The position numbers were made by a program, and so were the translations under genes. DNA of 33,929 bases from CADEFF01 sp964569315 (lineage in GTDB: Bacteria; Pseudomonadota; Alphaproteobacteria; Dongiales; Dongiaceae), in NCBI GenBank assembly GCA_964569315.1, contig CAZMUZ010000028.1, positions 1-33,929 on the forward strand, given 5' to 3'. Numbering within the stretch: the first letter of the stretch is position 1; every line of letters starts with the position of its first letter. The notes under the pieces were generated by a model. It saw nothing but the letters and a program-made list of their open reading frames with translations. It ran no database searches and was not told where the DNA came from. Shown here one piece after another: positions 1 through 7,745 of the stretch.

Positions 1-857
1 AGCGACCAGCCGAGGGCGTAGTCGATCGCGACGCCGAGCCCGAGCTGCCCGGCCAGGTAGCTTTCCCAGTTCTCGTAGCGCCGCGCGTCGGGCCGCAGCT
101 CGTAGCGGTCGGGCGCCGCCCACCGGGCGCCCTGCAGATCGATGAAGGGTGGCTCCACGCGTTCCAGCAGGGCGCGCCGCACATAGAGAAAGCCGGTGCC
201 CCGCGGCCCGCGCAGATACTTGCGGCCCGTGGCCGAGAGGAAATCGCAACCGATCGCGGCAACGTCGATCGGCATCTGCCCGACCGACTGGCAGGCGTCG
301 AGCAGATAGGGGATGCCATGGTCGCGCGCAACGCGCCCGATCGCGGCCGCCGGATTGACGAGACCGCCATTGGTCGGGACGTGGGTGACCGAGATCAGCT
401 TCGTTCGGCCGTCGATCATGCGCTCGAGCGCTTCGACGTCGAGCGCGCCGTCGGCGTCGTCCGGCACGGCCGCGATCTCGATGCCGCGGCTCCGCTGGAG
501 CTGCAGGAAGGCGATGTAGTTGCTGGCATATTCCGACATCGCGGTCAGCACGCGGTCGCCGGGGCCGAGCGCCAGCGAATGGAAGGCAAGCTGCCAGGCG
601 ACCGTGGCGTTCTCCACCAGCGCCACTTCCTCACGGGCGCAATTGAGCATCCGGGCGACGGAATCGTAGACGGCCTCGTGCCGGTCCCGCGCCTCCTCCG
701 CCGCCTCGTAGCCGCCGATCGCCGCCTCGCGGTCCAGATGCCGCTTCACCGCCTCCAGAACGGAACGCGGCATGAGCGAAGCGCCGGCATTGTTGAAATG
801 CAGCAGCCTCTCGCAAGCGGGGGTTTCGGCACGCGCGCGGGCAAGATCGATGGGCAT
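1..857 (-). CDS. Class V aminotransferase-fold PLP enzyme (3' end outside window)
   Basis: About 285 N-terminal residues are visible, against roughly 380 for the family; the C-terminus lies beyond base 1. The frame opens ATG at 857 with MPIDLARARAETP and then LLHFNNAGASLMP, the usual first substrate-contact strand of class V enzymes. The segment LLDACQSVGQMPIDV carries the Asp and Gln that hold the PLP ring. ATGRKYLRGPRGTGFLYV contains the Schiff-base lysine and phosphate-binding context. Relatives include cysteine desulfurases, isopenicillin-N epimerase-like proteins and the ergothioneine C-S lyase EgtE, whose active-site string is similar; the visible part does not choose among them. It starts 49 bases after the EamA transporter stop on the same strand, so it is probably the last visible gene of the dgcN operon. 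The start lacks a clear Shine-Dalgarno sequence. Confidence 0.85.
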   Translation of the reverse strand, partial: MPIDLARARAETPACERLLHFNNAGASLMPRSVLEAVKRHLDREAAIGGYEAAEEARDRHEAVYDSVARMLNCAREEVALVENATVAWQLAFHSLALGPGDRVLTAMSEYASNYIAFLQLQRSRGIEIAAVPDDADGALDVEALERMIDGRTKLISVTHVPTNGGLVNPAAAIGRVARDHGIPYLLDACQSVGQMPIDVAAIGCDFLSATGRKYLRGPRGTGFLYVRRALLERVEPPFIDLQGARWAAPDRYELRPDARRYENWESYLAGQLGLGVAIDYALGWS

Positions 858-906
858 CGGCGTCGAGGCTAGGCCGGCGGCGCGCGCAAGCCAAGGCTTC
901 GCGGGA

Positions 907-1851
907 TCAACCGGCCTCCGCCGCGACCGGCCTCGCCCTCGGCGACCAGATCGCGAGCATGCCGGCACCGGCGATCATGAACATGCCGAGGATCGTCATG
1001 CGATCGGGCAGCACGTCGAAGAACAGGAAGCTCCAGAACGCGGCCCAGACCAGGTAGGTGTAGTCGAAGGTGCCGATGATCGCCGGCGGACCGGATTGAT
1101 AGGCCTTGGCGACGCTGAAGCCGGTCGCGACGGCGATCACCGCGAGCACGGCGATATAGCCATATTCGCGAAGGCCGAGCGCGATCCAGGGGCCGAGCAG
1201 GAAAGGCTGATCGGCGGCGAGATCCGCCGGAGGCGCCGGCAAAACCATGAAAAGCGCCGATGCGAAGATCCCGACGACGAGAAAACCGAGATTGAGCCCG
1301 AGCGACAGGACGAGCGGGTTCTCCGCGACCAGCCGCGCCCGGGTGACGATGGCGGCCAGCGCATAGAAGAACCCCGCGAGCACCGGCATGGCGGTGAGGA
1401 AGGAGAAGGCCTCCGTGCCGGGCCGCAGCACGACCAGCACGCCCGCGAAACCGATCAGCACCGCGAGCCATCGCCGCGGCCCGACCGGCTCCCGCACCAG
1501 CAGGGCGGAGAGCAGCACCATGAAGAGCGGGCCCGCGTAATACCCCGCGGCCAGCACCGGCAGGCTCAGATTGGGCAGGGCCACGTAATAGGCGAGCCAC
1601 ATCATCATGAGGAAGGAGCTGCGAAGCACGACCCACCAGATCGCCTTCGGCCGCATCCCGCCGATCGCACCGCGTGCGAGCCATGCGACGACGAAGAGCA
1701 GCGGGAGCGCCATCGCCGCGCGAACGACGTAGAGCTGCCAGGCCGAGAAAGAAGCATTGGCATGCTTCACCAGCGCATCGCCGAAGGCGACCGCGGCGCC
1801 CGTCAACACGATGGTGGCGACGCCGAGCAGCACATTGTCGCGCGGCTGCAT
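907..1851 (-). CDS. EamA/DMT-family inner-membrane transporter
   Basis: A 314-residue protein made almost entirely of hydrophobic helices, about ten, arranged as two EamA repeats typical of drug/metabolite (DMT) superfamily exporters. The first repeat contains the DALVKHANASFSAWQLYVVR segment and LLVREPVGPRRW after helix 4, the usual end of an EamA half. I chose ATG at 1851 (MQPRDNVLLG), which reaches the first helix directly. A TTG at 1893 would add 14 polar residues, and a GTG lies two codons upstream. The substrate cannot be read from sequence; family members export amino acids, metabolites and riboflavin-like molecules. Its position between a D-glutamate gene pair with a lipoprotein (71 bases upstream) and a PLP enzyme (49 bases downstream) suggests an amino-acid-related substrate, which is inference. 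Confidence 0.88.
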   Translation of the reverse strand: MQPRDNVLLGVATIVLTGAAVAFGDALVKHANASFSAWQLYVVRAAMALPLLFVVAWLARGAIGGMRPKAIWWVVLRSSFLMMMWLAYYVALPNLSLPVLAAGYYAGPLFMVLLSALLVREPVGPRRWLAVLIGFAGVLVVLRPGTEAFSFLTAMPVLAGFFYALAAIVTRARLVAENPLVLSLGLNLGFLVVGIFASALFMVLPAPPADLAADQPFLLGPWIALGLREYGYIAVLAVIAVATGFSVAKAYQSGPPAIIGTFDYTYLVWAAFWSFLFFDVLPDRMTILGMFMIAGAGMLAIWSPRARPVAAEAG

Positions 1852-1922
1852 GGTCACTCGATTCCGCCTGACGGTGGTGGTGTCATTGGGCAAACGGCAT
1901 GGAGGAATGGAGCCTGCCGGCC

Positions 1923-2384
1923 TCAGCTCTGTTGTAGCTGGTTCTTGCGGCAGGTGACCGCGTCCACGAAGCCCTGATTGATCGTGACGCCGTCGGCGAC
2001 GCTGCTGAGATAGAGATCGATCCAGGCATCGTCCTTGCCGAGCCCGCGGTATTCCTCGCGGGTTTCCTCCTCATGCGCGAGGATATCCTGATATTCCTTC
2101 ACATAGCCCTGGCCGGCGAGGATTGCGGGATCGATGCCGCCCGAATTGGCGATCATCTCCTCGACCGGGCGGTTGAAGGTCGCTTCCAGCTCGTCGGGGC
2201 CGATGAAGGTCGCAAGCCGATCGTAGGGCGTGACCAGATGCGGTTTCACGAAGGCAAGGGTGTCGGGGCAGGCGACCGGCTGCTGCTCGGTCGGCGTCTC
2301 GGTCGTGCTGCAGCCCGCGAGCAGGACAAGCGCGAGGAACGCGCCGGCCGGTCCGCCTTTCCGCCGTCTTGCCGTGCCGTCCAT
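1923..2384 (-). CDS. Small predicted lipoprotein of unknown function
   Basis: About 153 residues. A basic n-region (TARRRKGG) is followed by the hydrophobic run AGAFLALVLLAGC, ending in a classical lipobox LLAG|C, so the product should be lipidated by Lgt and cut by LspA. The mature part holds CPDTLAFVKPHLVTPYD, then an acidic segment with EEETREEYRGLG and a C-terminal Cys; I recognise no domain. ATG at 2384 is preferred to the ATG at 2390 because the GAGGGG ribosome site is 7 bases from the former but practically abuts the latter. The gene begins 11 bases after the dgcA stop and is surely co-transcribed with it. An envelope role linked to D-amino-acid or peptidoglycan-derived substrates is possible but not shown. 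Confidence 0.8.
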   Translation of the reverse strand: MDGTARRRKGGPAGAFLALVLLAGCSTTETPTEQQPVACPDTLAFVKPHLVTPYDRLATFIGPDELEATFNRPVEEMIANSGGIDPAILAGQGYVKEYQDILAHEEETREEYRGLGKDDAWIDLYLSSVADGVTINQGFVDAVTCRKNQLQQS

Positions 2385-2395
2385 CCGCATTCCCC

Positions 2396-3382
2396 TCAAC
2401 CCCATAGCTCCCGTTCCGGCGCCTCGACGGCGCTGTCGTGATAGCGCAGGCCCGGCTCGCGATCCTTCGCCAGCAGCAGCGGCCCGTCCAGGTCCACATA
2501 GCGCGCGAGCGGCGCCAGCACCATGGCCGGCGCCATGGCGAGCGAGGTCGAGACCATGCAGCCGACCATGATCTGGAATCCCTCGCTCTCCGCCTGCCGC
2601 GCCAGCGCCAGCGCCTCGGTGAGGCCGCCGGCCTTGTCGAGCTTCACATTGACCGCGTCGTAGCGTCCGCGCAGCCGCTGCAGGCTCTCGCGCGTATGAC
2701 AGGATTCGTCGGCGCAGATCGGGATCGGCCGCGGCAGCCGCGCCAGCGCCTCGTCCTTGCCCGCCTCGAAAGGCTGCTCGATGAGCTCGATGCCGAGCGC
2801 CTGCATCTGCGGCACGGCCGCGCCGTAGAAATCCGGCGTCCAGGCCTCGTTGGCATCGACGATGAGATGGGCGAGCGGCAGCACCTCGCGCACGGCGCGC
2901 ACCCGCTCGATATCGCCCTCGCCGCCGAGCTTCAGCTTGAAGAGCGATCGCCGCCCCGCGTTGCGCGCGGCTTCGGCCATTGCCTCGGGCGTGCCGAGAC
3001 TGATCGTGTAGGCGGTCACGACGGCGGTCGGCGAAGGCAGGCGGGCGATGTCCCACACCCGGCGGCCGGTCTGCTTCGCCTCGAGATCCCAGAGGGCGCA
3101 ATCCACCGCGTTGCGCGCGGCGCCCGCCGGCAGCAACCGCTCGAGCAGCGCGCGATCGGCACCGCCCTCAAGCGCGCCCTTGATGCCCTTGACGGTGGCG
3201 ATCACCCCTTCGACGGTCTCGCCATAGTGCCGATAGGGCACGCATTCGCCGCGGCCGACATGGAAGCCTTCATAGATCTCGACGGTCACCACCTCGGCCT
3301 CGGTCTTGCTGCCGCGGGCGATAGTGAAGGTCCCGGCGATCGGCCAGGTCTCCGCATCGACGGCAATCTTGCGGCCGGCCAT
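2396..3382 (-). CDS. dgcA: N-acetyl-D-glutamate racemase / dipeptide epimerase family (DgcA)
   Basis: A 328-residue enolase-superfamily protein of the L-Ala-D/L-Glu epimerase branch. The active site can be read: K149 and K151 (FKLKLGG), metal ligands D176 (IVDAN), E202 (LIEQPF) and D225 (CADES), and the opposite-face lysine at K247 (NVKLDK). Two lysines on opposite faces support 1,1-proton transfer, meaning racemisation or epimerisation. Taken alone it could be a dipeptide epimerase acting on murein peptides. Directly after a DUF1611 gene it matches DgcA of the DgcN-DgcA pathway, which racemises N-acetyl-D-glutamate to N-acetyl-L-glutamate. Its ATG overlaps the dgcN stop by one base (TGATG), indicating translational coupling. 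Soluble and cytoplasmic. Confidence 0.9.
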   Translation of the reverse strand: MAGRKIAVDAETWPIAGTFTIARGSKTEAEVVTVEIYEGFHVGRGECVPYRHYGETVEGVIATVKGIKGALEGGADRALLERLLPAGAARNAVDCALWDLEAKQTGRRVWDIARLPSPTAVVTAYTISLGTPEAMAEAARNAGRRSLFKLKLGGEGDIERVRAVREVLPLAHLIVDANEAWTPDFYGAAVPQMQALGIELIEQPFEAGKDEALARLPRPIPICADESCHTRESLQRLRGRYDAVNVKLDKAGGLTEALALARQAESEGFQIMVGCMVSTSLAMAPAMVLAPLARYVDLDGPLLLAKDREPGLRYHDSAVEAPERELWG

Positions 3383-4380
3383 CAGCGGAGCGCGTCGACG
3401 ATCGGGCCGACGCCGGTGCGCACCGGATCGACCGCGGGCAGGCCGAACTCGAGGGCGGTCTGCTTCAGGCAGCGTTCCGCGGCGGCGGCATCGAGCGCGG
3501 AGGTGTTGACGCTGATCCCGACGCAGCGCGCGGCCGGGTTGGTAAGCCGCGCCGCGGCGAGGTTGGTCTCGATGCAATGGGCAAGGTCCGGGAGCCGGTA
3601 ATGCGGCAGGCCGCGCATATGGGCGCGGGTCGGCTCGTGGCACATGACGAGCGCATCGGCCTGCGCGCCGTGCAGCAGCCCTAGCGAGACGCCCGCATAG
3701 GAGGCGTGGAAGAGCGACCCCTGCCCCTCGATCACGTCCCAATGATCGGGCGCGTTCTCCGGCGCCAGCCATTCGACGGCGCCGGAGATGAAGTCCGACA
3801 CGACCGCATCGATCGAGACGCCGTCCCCGGCGATGAAGATGCCGGTCTGTCCCGTCGCCCGGAAATCCGCCTTGAGGCCGCGGCGCTTCATCTCCTTCTC
3901 GATAGCGAGCGCCGTGTACATCTTGCCGATCGAGCAATCGGTCCCGACCGTGAGCAGCCGCTTGCCGGCGCGCCTGGCGCCGCTGCCGACCGCGAAATCG
4001 CGCGTCGGATGGCGCACGTCGGCGAGCTGGCGGCCATGCTTCGCCGCCGTGTCGCGAAGCTCGGGAATGTCGGAGAGCCGCTTGTGGAGGCCGCTCGCGA
4101 GATCCATGCCGCGCTCGAGCGCCTCGACCAGCGGCGACACCCAGGCCCGGTCCATGACGCCGCCGCGGTTGGCGACGCCGACGATCACCGTCCTGGCACC
4201 CGCGCCCACCGCCTGCTCGATCGTCATCTCCGGGAGGCGGAGATCGGCCTTGCAGCCCGGCAGGCGCATCTGGCCGAGACACCAGTCAGGCCGCCAATCG
4301 ACGATGCCCTGCGCGGTCTTGGCGGCGAGCTGGTCGGGCGCCGCGCCCAGAAACATGAAGTAAGGACGCCGAAGGGCCAT
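3382..4380 (-). CDS. dgcN: D-glutamate N-acetyltransferase DgcN (DUF1611)
   Basis: A 332-residue DUF1611 protein. The N-terminus RRPYFMFLGAAPDQLAAKTA is the conserved start of the family and fixes the initiation codon at 4380. An N-terminal domain with TVIVGVANRGG is followed by a P-loop-like C-terminal domain: GTDCSIGKM at residues 146-154, then ATGQTGIFIAGDGVSIDAVV and VIEGQGSLFH. Characterised DgcN proteins transfer acetyl from acetyl-CoA to D-glutamate, and DgcA then racemises the product; the assignment here rests on family and on the one-base overlap with dgcA. It is the first gene of a minus-strand run also containing a lipoprotein and an EamA transporter. No Shine-Dalgarno is obvious. 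The 225-base divergent gap to yajQ must carry its promoter. Confidence 0.9.
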   Translation of the reverse strand: MALRRPYFMFLGAAPDQLAAKTAQGIVDWRPDWCLGQMRLPGCKADLRLPEMTIEQAVGAGARTVIVGVANRGGVMDRAWVSPLVEALERGMDLASGLHKRLSDIPELRDTAAKHGRQLADVRHPTRDFAVGSGARRAGKRLLTVGTDCSIGKMYTALAIEKEMKRRGLKADFRATGQTGIFIAGDGVSIDAVVSDFISGAVEWLAPENAPDHWDVIEGQGSLFHASYAGVSLGLLHGAQADALVMCHEPTRAHMRGLPHYRLPDLAHCIETNLAAARLTNPAARCVGISVNTSALDAAAAERCLKQTALEFGLPAVDPVRTGVGPIVDALR

Positions 4381-4542
4381 GAGGAAACGCACGCTCCGTG
4401 ACAATCGCCGCCCGGGAGCGGCCGGCGCCATCCTAGCGAAGCGCCGCGTCACTGTCGGCAGGGAAAAGCGTCGTACGTCGCCTTGCCGCCATGAGCATGG
4501 GCTTCGCGATCGGGCGCTGAAGGCCGATTCCGGCGCCCGCTG

Positions 4543-4579
4543 GATTTCCCGCACGGTCCGGGCGATCATGCGGGAAATC
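4543..4579. promoter_or_regulatory. Perfect 11-bp inverted repeat between dgcN and yajQ
   Basis: GATTTCCCGCA (4543-4553) is exactly complementary to TGCGGGAAATC (4569-4579) across a 15-base spacer. It lies 26 bases before the yajQ start and about 160 bases before the divergent dgcN start. It may be a two-site operator or an RNA hairpin in the yajQ leader; nothing in the sequence decides between them. Confidence 0.45.
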
Positions 4580-4605
4580 GCCCTCCACAGATCCGAAAGC
4601 CGCCG

Positions 4606-5091
4606 ATGCCCTCCTTCGACATCGTCTCCAAGACCGACCTGCAGGAGCTCGACAATGCGCTCGCCGGGATGACGCGCGAGATCGCCACGCGCTTCGACTT
4701 CAAGGGCTCGAAATGCACCGTCGAGCGCAAGGACAACCTCATCACGATGCTCGCCGACGACGACATGAAGCTGCGGCAGATGCAGGAGCTGCTGAAGGGC
4801 TATCTCGCGCGACGCAAGCTCGATCCCGGCTGCCTCGACATGAAGGAACCGGAGAAAGCGACCGGCAACAGCCTGCGCCAGCTCGTGCATGTCAAGCAGG
4901 GCATCGACCAGACGCTCGCCAAGCGCATCGTCAAGGCGGTCAAGGACGCGAAGCTCAAGGTGCAGGCCTCGATCCAGGGCGACGAGCTCCGCATCACCGG
5001 CAAGAAGCGCGACGATCTGCAGGAGGCGATCCAGCTCGTCCGGCAGCAGAAGATCGAGCAGCCGCTGCAATATGTGAACTTCCGCGACTGA
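4606..5091 (+). CDS. yajQ: YajQ-family nucleotide-binding protein
   Basis: 161 residues, the usual length for the family, beginning MPSFDIVSKTDLQELDNA, the near-invariant YajQ start. The protein has two ferredoxin-like lobes. The family string TRFDFKGSK lies in the first, and KRIVKAVKDAKLKVQASI with the terminal EQPLQYVNFRD in the second. YajQ homologues bind nucleotides, and the Xanthomonas and Pseudomonas members bind cyclic di-GMP and act as effectors with a LysR partner; no such partner is adjacent here. A diguanylate cyclase lies about 6 kb downstream, which is suggestive only. It is transcribed divergently from dgcN, and an 11-bp inverted repeat sits just before its start. Cytoplasmic. 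Confidence 0.95.
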   Translation: MPSFDIVSKTDLQELDNALAGMTREIATRFDFKGSKCTVERKDNLITMLADDDMKLRQMQELLKGYLARRKLDPGCLDMKEPEKATGNSLRQLVHVKQGIDQTLAKRIVKAVKDAKLKVQASIQGDELRITGKKRDDLQEAIQLVRQQKIEQPLQYVNFRD

Positions 5092-5190
5092 GGCTTGCGG
5101 CGACCCGCCCGCTTCGCCAAGCTCGGCCCGCACGCCCGTGGCAAGCCAATGGCCTGCCGACCACCACCCCCGTCGAACGGAAGAACCGCC

Positions 5191-5538
5191 ATGCCGCCGA
5201 AGAAGAACCCGCTCGGTCTCAACCCGCTGCAACTGAAGACGCTGACCCTGCTGCAGGCGCTGGCGCGGCTGGAGGACTATAGCCGCGACGGCGACATCGA
5301 GGGCCATCGGGTCATCACCTCGCTGCCGCATGCGCATGGCGACCATTTCCATCTGGGCGATGCCGTGGTCTCCGCAGCGGACGCGACGGGGCTCAACAAC
5401 CCCGCGGTCTGGACGGTGCTCGAGCGGAAGGGGCTGGTGAAGACCAGCTTCCCCGATTCGGCGACGATCCTGCCGGAAGGCATTGCCTACGACACCGGCA
5501 TGATGGACGAAATCCTGCATCGCCACGCCGGGCACTGA
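5191..5538 (+). CDS. Small conserved-looking hypothetical protein
   Basis: 115 residues, starting MPPKKNPLGLNPLQLKTLTLLQALA behind a GGAAG ribosome site with 7-base spacing. There is no signal peptide or membrane helix. A His-rich segment HAHGDHFHLGDAVV (about residues 48-61) could bind a metal. The remainder, with AVWTVLERKGLVKTSFPDSATILPEGIAYD, has the flavour of a small winged-helix or repeat-type fold, but I cannot assign a family. It follows yajQ by 99 bases on the same strand and may share its transcript. The clear start, ribosome site and absence of a competing frame make it a real gene; the function is unknown. Confidence 0.75.
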   Translation: MPPKKNPLGLNPLQLKTLTLLQALARLEDYSRDGDIEGHRVITSLPHAHGDHFHLGDAVVSAADATGLNNPAVWTVLERKGLVKTSFPDSATILPEGIAYDTGMMDEILHRHAGH

Positions 5539-5653
5539 GTCCGAAGTCGCGATCGCCCCGATGGTGCGCCCCGTCCGCACCCCCGCTTCGCAATCGTTCC
5601 GCTCTCCCGTTTCGGCTATGCTTCCGCTTCCATCGGCTTGGGCAGGAGCCGTC

Positions 5654-6196
5654 ATGCGCGCCTTGCTTTGCGCCACCCTCGCGACCGGTCTGCTCCTCGG
5701 ACAGGCGGGCCCGGCCTCGCCGCAAGGCGCAGCCTGCGGCGATCCGGAATTCCATCAATTCGATTTCTGGATCGGGGAGTGGATCGCCTACGATCGCGAG
5801 ACCGATCGGACGCTCGGCCGCGACAGCGTCGATGCCATCCATGGCGGCTGCGCGCTGCTGGAGAACTGGACCGGCGCGACCGGCTTTCGCGGTACCAGCC
5901 TCAACATGTTCGACATGGCGAAAGGCCGCTGGCACCAGGCCTGGACCGACAACCAGGGCGGCGTCACGTTTCTCGAGGGCGGTTTCGCCGACGGCCGGAT
6001 CGTCATGGAAGGCAGCGTCCCCAATCCCGATGCGGCCGACCGCAGGGCGGTGATCCGCATCACTTGGGAACCCGTCGAGGAAGGCGTCCGCCAGTCGGGC
6101 GAGAAGTCCCTCGACGGCGGCAAGAGTTGGGAAGCGGATTTCGACATCCTCTACCGCCCGGCGAAGCTCGGGGAAGCGACGACGCCGGCGCCATGA
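5654..6196 (+). CDS. Exported DUF1579-like protein of unknown function
   Basis: 180 residues. The signal peptide MRALLCATLATGLLLGQAGPASPQG should be cut near residue 25, and a GGAG ribosome site lies 5-9 bases before the ATG. The mature part opens CGDPEFHQFDFWIGEWIAYD. This FDFWIGEW pattern marks a large group of small beta-barrel secreted proteins related to DUF1579/lipocalin-like folds. Later it has NMFDMAKGRWHQAWTDNQG and a C-terminal strand ADFDILYRPAK. No catalytic motif is visible. Its stop overlaps the next gene by 4 bases (ATGA), so it is translationally coupled to the glycerophosphodiesterase. A periplasmic location is likely; a role in lipid or small-molecule binding would be inference from the fold. 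Confidence 0.82.
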   Translation: MRALLCATLATGLLLGQAGPASPQGAACGDPEFHQFDFWIGEWIAYDRETDRTLGRDSVDAIHGGCALLENWTGATGFRGTSLNMFDMAKGRWHQAWTDNQGGVTFLEGGFADGRIVMEGSVPNPDAADRRAVIRITWEPVEEGVRQSGEKSLDGGKSWEADFDILYRPAKLGEATTPAP

Positions 6197-7182
6197 TGCG
6201 CCCGGATCGCGGGAGGGCCGTGCGCGCAAACCGTTTCGCGATCGGGTTCCTCGCGGTCGTCGCCATCATCGGCAGCTTTGGCTTCTATCGCTGGGCGACC
6301 GACCGGCCGGTACGGGATCCGAACTACCTGCCCTGTCCCGATCTCGATTGGGGGGCGCTCGAGGCGCGCGGCGGCTCGACCGGTCCGCTGCCGAAAACCA
6401 TGCCGACGGACTGGCTTCGCACCCACCCCATCGCCCATCGCGGACTGCATGACGAGAGCCGTGGCATCGTCGAGAACTCCCTCTCGGCCTCTCGTGCGGC
6501 CGCCGAGGCAGGCTACCCGATGGAGCTCGATGTCCAGCTCTCGCGCGACGGCGAGGCGATGGTGATCCACGATCCCGATCTCGGCCGGCTGACGGGGACC
6601 GAGGGACGGGTCTGCGATTTCACCGCCGAAGAGCTCGGAAAACTCCATCTCAAGGGCACGGGCGATACCCTGCCGACGCTGCAGCAGGTGTTCGACGTCG
6701 TCCGGGGCCGCGTGCCCATCCTCATCGAGACGAAGCAGCTCGATTACCCGGTCGGCCCGCTGGAGGAGCGGGTGGCGCGGCTGATCGCCGCCTATGGCGG
6801 GCCCGTCGCGATCCACTCCTTCAGCGCAGAGTCGCTCGGCTGGTTCGCCGATCACCTGCCGGCGGTGCCGCGCGGCCAGATCGCCTTCGACTACGCCCAT
6901 GCCGGCACCTCGCTCGAATATACGGTGCATGGCGAGGTGATGCTGTCTGGGCTGCACAAGTGGGAGCTGACCAACCTGATGCGCTCGGGCGTGAGCCGGC
7001 CGGACTTCGTCTCCTACGATCTGGAAGACCTGCCGCGCCTCGCCGTCAGCCTCGCCTCGGCGCTCGGTCTGCCGATCCTGGTCTGGACGATCGACAAGCC
7101 GGCCGAGGCCGAGCGCGCAAAAGGCCTCGCCGACAACCTCATCTTCGAGACGATCCGCCCGCCGCTCCCGGATCCCCGATAG
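6193..7182 (+). CDS. Membrane-anchored glycerophosphodiester phosphodiesterase
   Basis: 329 residues. One N-terminal transmembrane segment (about 14-32, FAIGFLAVVAIIGSFGFY) precedes a GDPD TIM-barrel facing the periplasm. Catalytic landmarks are H82-R83 (PIAHRGLHD), the E94-N95 pair (VENS), E111 and D113 (MELDVQLS) and H126 (VIHDPDL), the standard Ca-dependent GDPD set. LIETKQLDYPVG supplies the next conserved Glu and Lys, and LVWTIDKPAEAERAKGLADNLI is the usual last barrel strand. The family hydrolyses deacylated phospholipids to glycerol-3-phosphate and an alcohol; longer-headgroup substrates are possible. The first ATG overlaps the preceding stop. It converges with the cupin gene, only 7 bases away. 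Confidence 0.92.
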   Translation: MMRPDRGRAVRANRFAIGFLAVVAIIGSFGFYRWATDRPVRDPNYLPCPDLDWGALEARGGSTGPLPKTMPTDWLRTHPIAHRGLHDESRGIVENSLSASRAAAEAGYPMELDVQLSRDGEAMVIHDPDLGRLTGTEGRVCDFTAEELGKLHLKGTGDTLPTLQQVFDVVRGRVPILIETKQLDYPVGPLEERVARLIAAYGGPVAIHSFSAESLGWFADHLPAVPRGQIAFDYAHAGTSLEYTVHGEVMLSGLHKWELTNLMRSGVSRPDFVSYDLEDLPRLAVSLASALGLPILVWTIDKPAEAERAKGLADNLIFETIRPPLPDPR

Positions 7183-7189
7183 GGCGCCG

Positions 7190-7660
7190 CTACCGCTTCG
7201 GATGGCGATGGATCGGATCGATCCAGTGCACCGCCTCCGGCTTCTCGACCGGCTCGATCTCGAGATTGACCACCACCGGCTCCTGGTCGGAGCGCACCAG
7301 CACGCATTCGAGCGGCTCCGTCGCGGCGGCGTTGATCTCCTGATGCGGCACATAGGGCGGGATGAAGATGAAATCGCCGGGCCCCGCCTCGGCGACGAAT
7401 TCGAGCTTCTCGCCCCAGCGCATCCGCGCCCGTCCGCGCACCACATAGATCACGCTTTCGAGCGCGCCATGGTGATGCGCGCCGGTCTTGGCGTCGGGCT
7501 CGATCCGCACCGTCCCCGCCCAGATCTTCTGCGCGCCCGCGCGCGCGAAATTGATCGCCGTCGCGCGCGCCATGCCGGGGGTCTGCGCCGTCGCCGGATC
7601 GAGCGATCCCGCCGGGATCACCCGCACCCCGTCTTCGCGCCATTTGCCGGTTTCGGTCAT
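7190..7660 (-). CDS. Single-domain cupin protein
   Basis: 156 residues with one cupin barrel. Motif 1 is TGAHHHGALESVIYVVRGRARMRWG, giving the two His and Glu metal ligands. Motif 2 is AGPGDFIFIPPYVPHQEIN, giving the last His. The ATG at 7660 has a GAGG ribosome site 8 bases upstream. Single cupins of this kind bind Fe, Mn or Zn and may be dioxygenases, isomerases or sensors; the substrate is not evident. It lies 85 bases downstream of a PhyH-type dioxygenase on the same strand and is likely the last gene of an SDR-PhyH-cupin transcript. Confidence 0.85.
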   Translation of the reverse strand: MTETGKWREDGVRVIPAGSLDPATAQTPGMARATAINFARAGAQKIWAGTVRIEPDAKTGAHHHGALESVIYVVRGRARMRWGEKLEFVAEAGPGDFIFIPPYVPHQEINAAATEPLECVLVRSDQEPVVVNLEIEPVEKPEAVHWIDPIHRHPKR

Positions 7661-7745
7661 GGGTTCGCCCTCGGATTTCGTTTCGATACTGGCGAAGCAT
7701 AGCGCCGGACGCCGCGCGCGGCACATCCATCGCCAGCCTTCGGCG

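Noticed and set aside
4381..4605. Riboswitch in the dgcN-yajQ gap
   Set aside because: I could find no known aptamer core; the only structure is the simple 11-bp inverted repeat.
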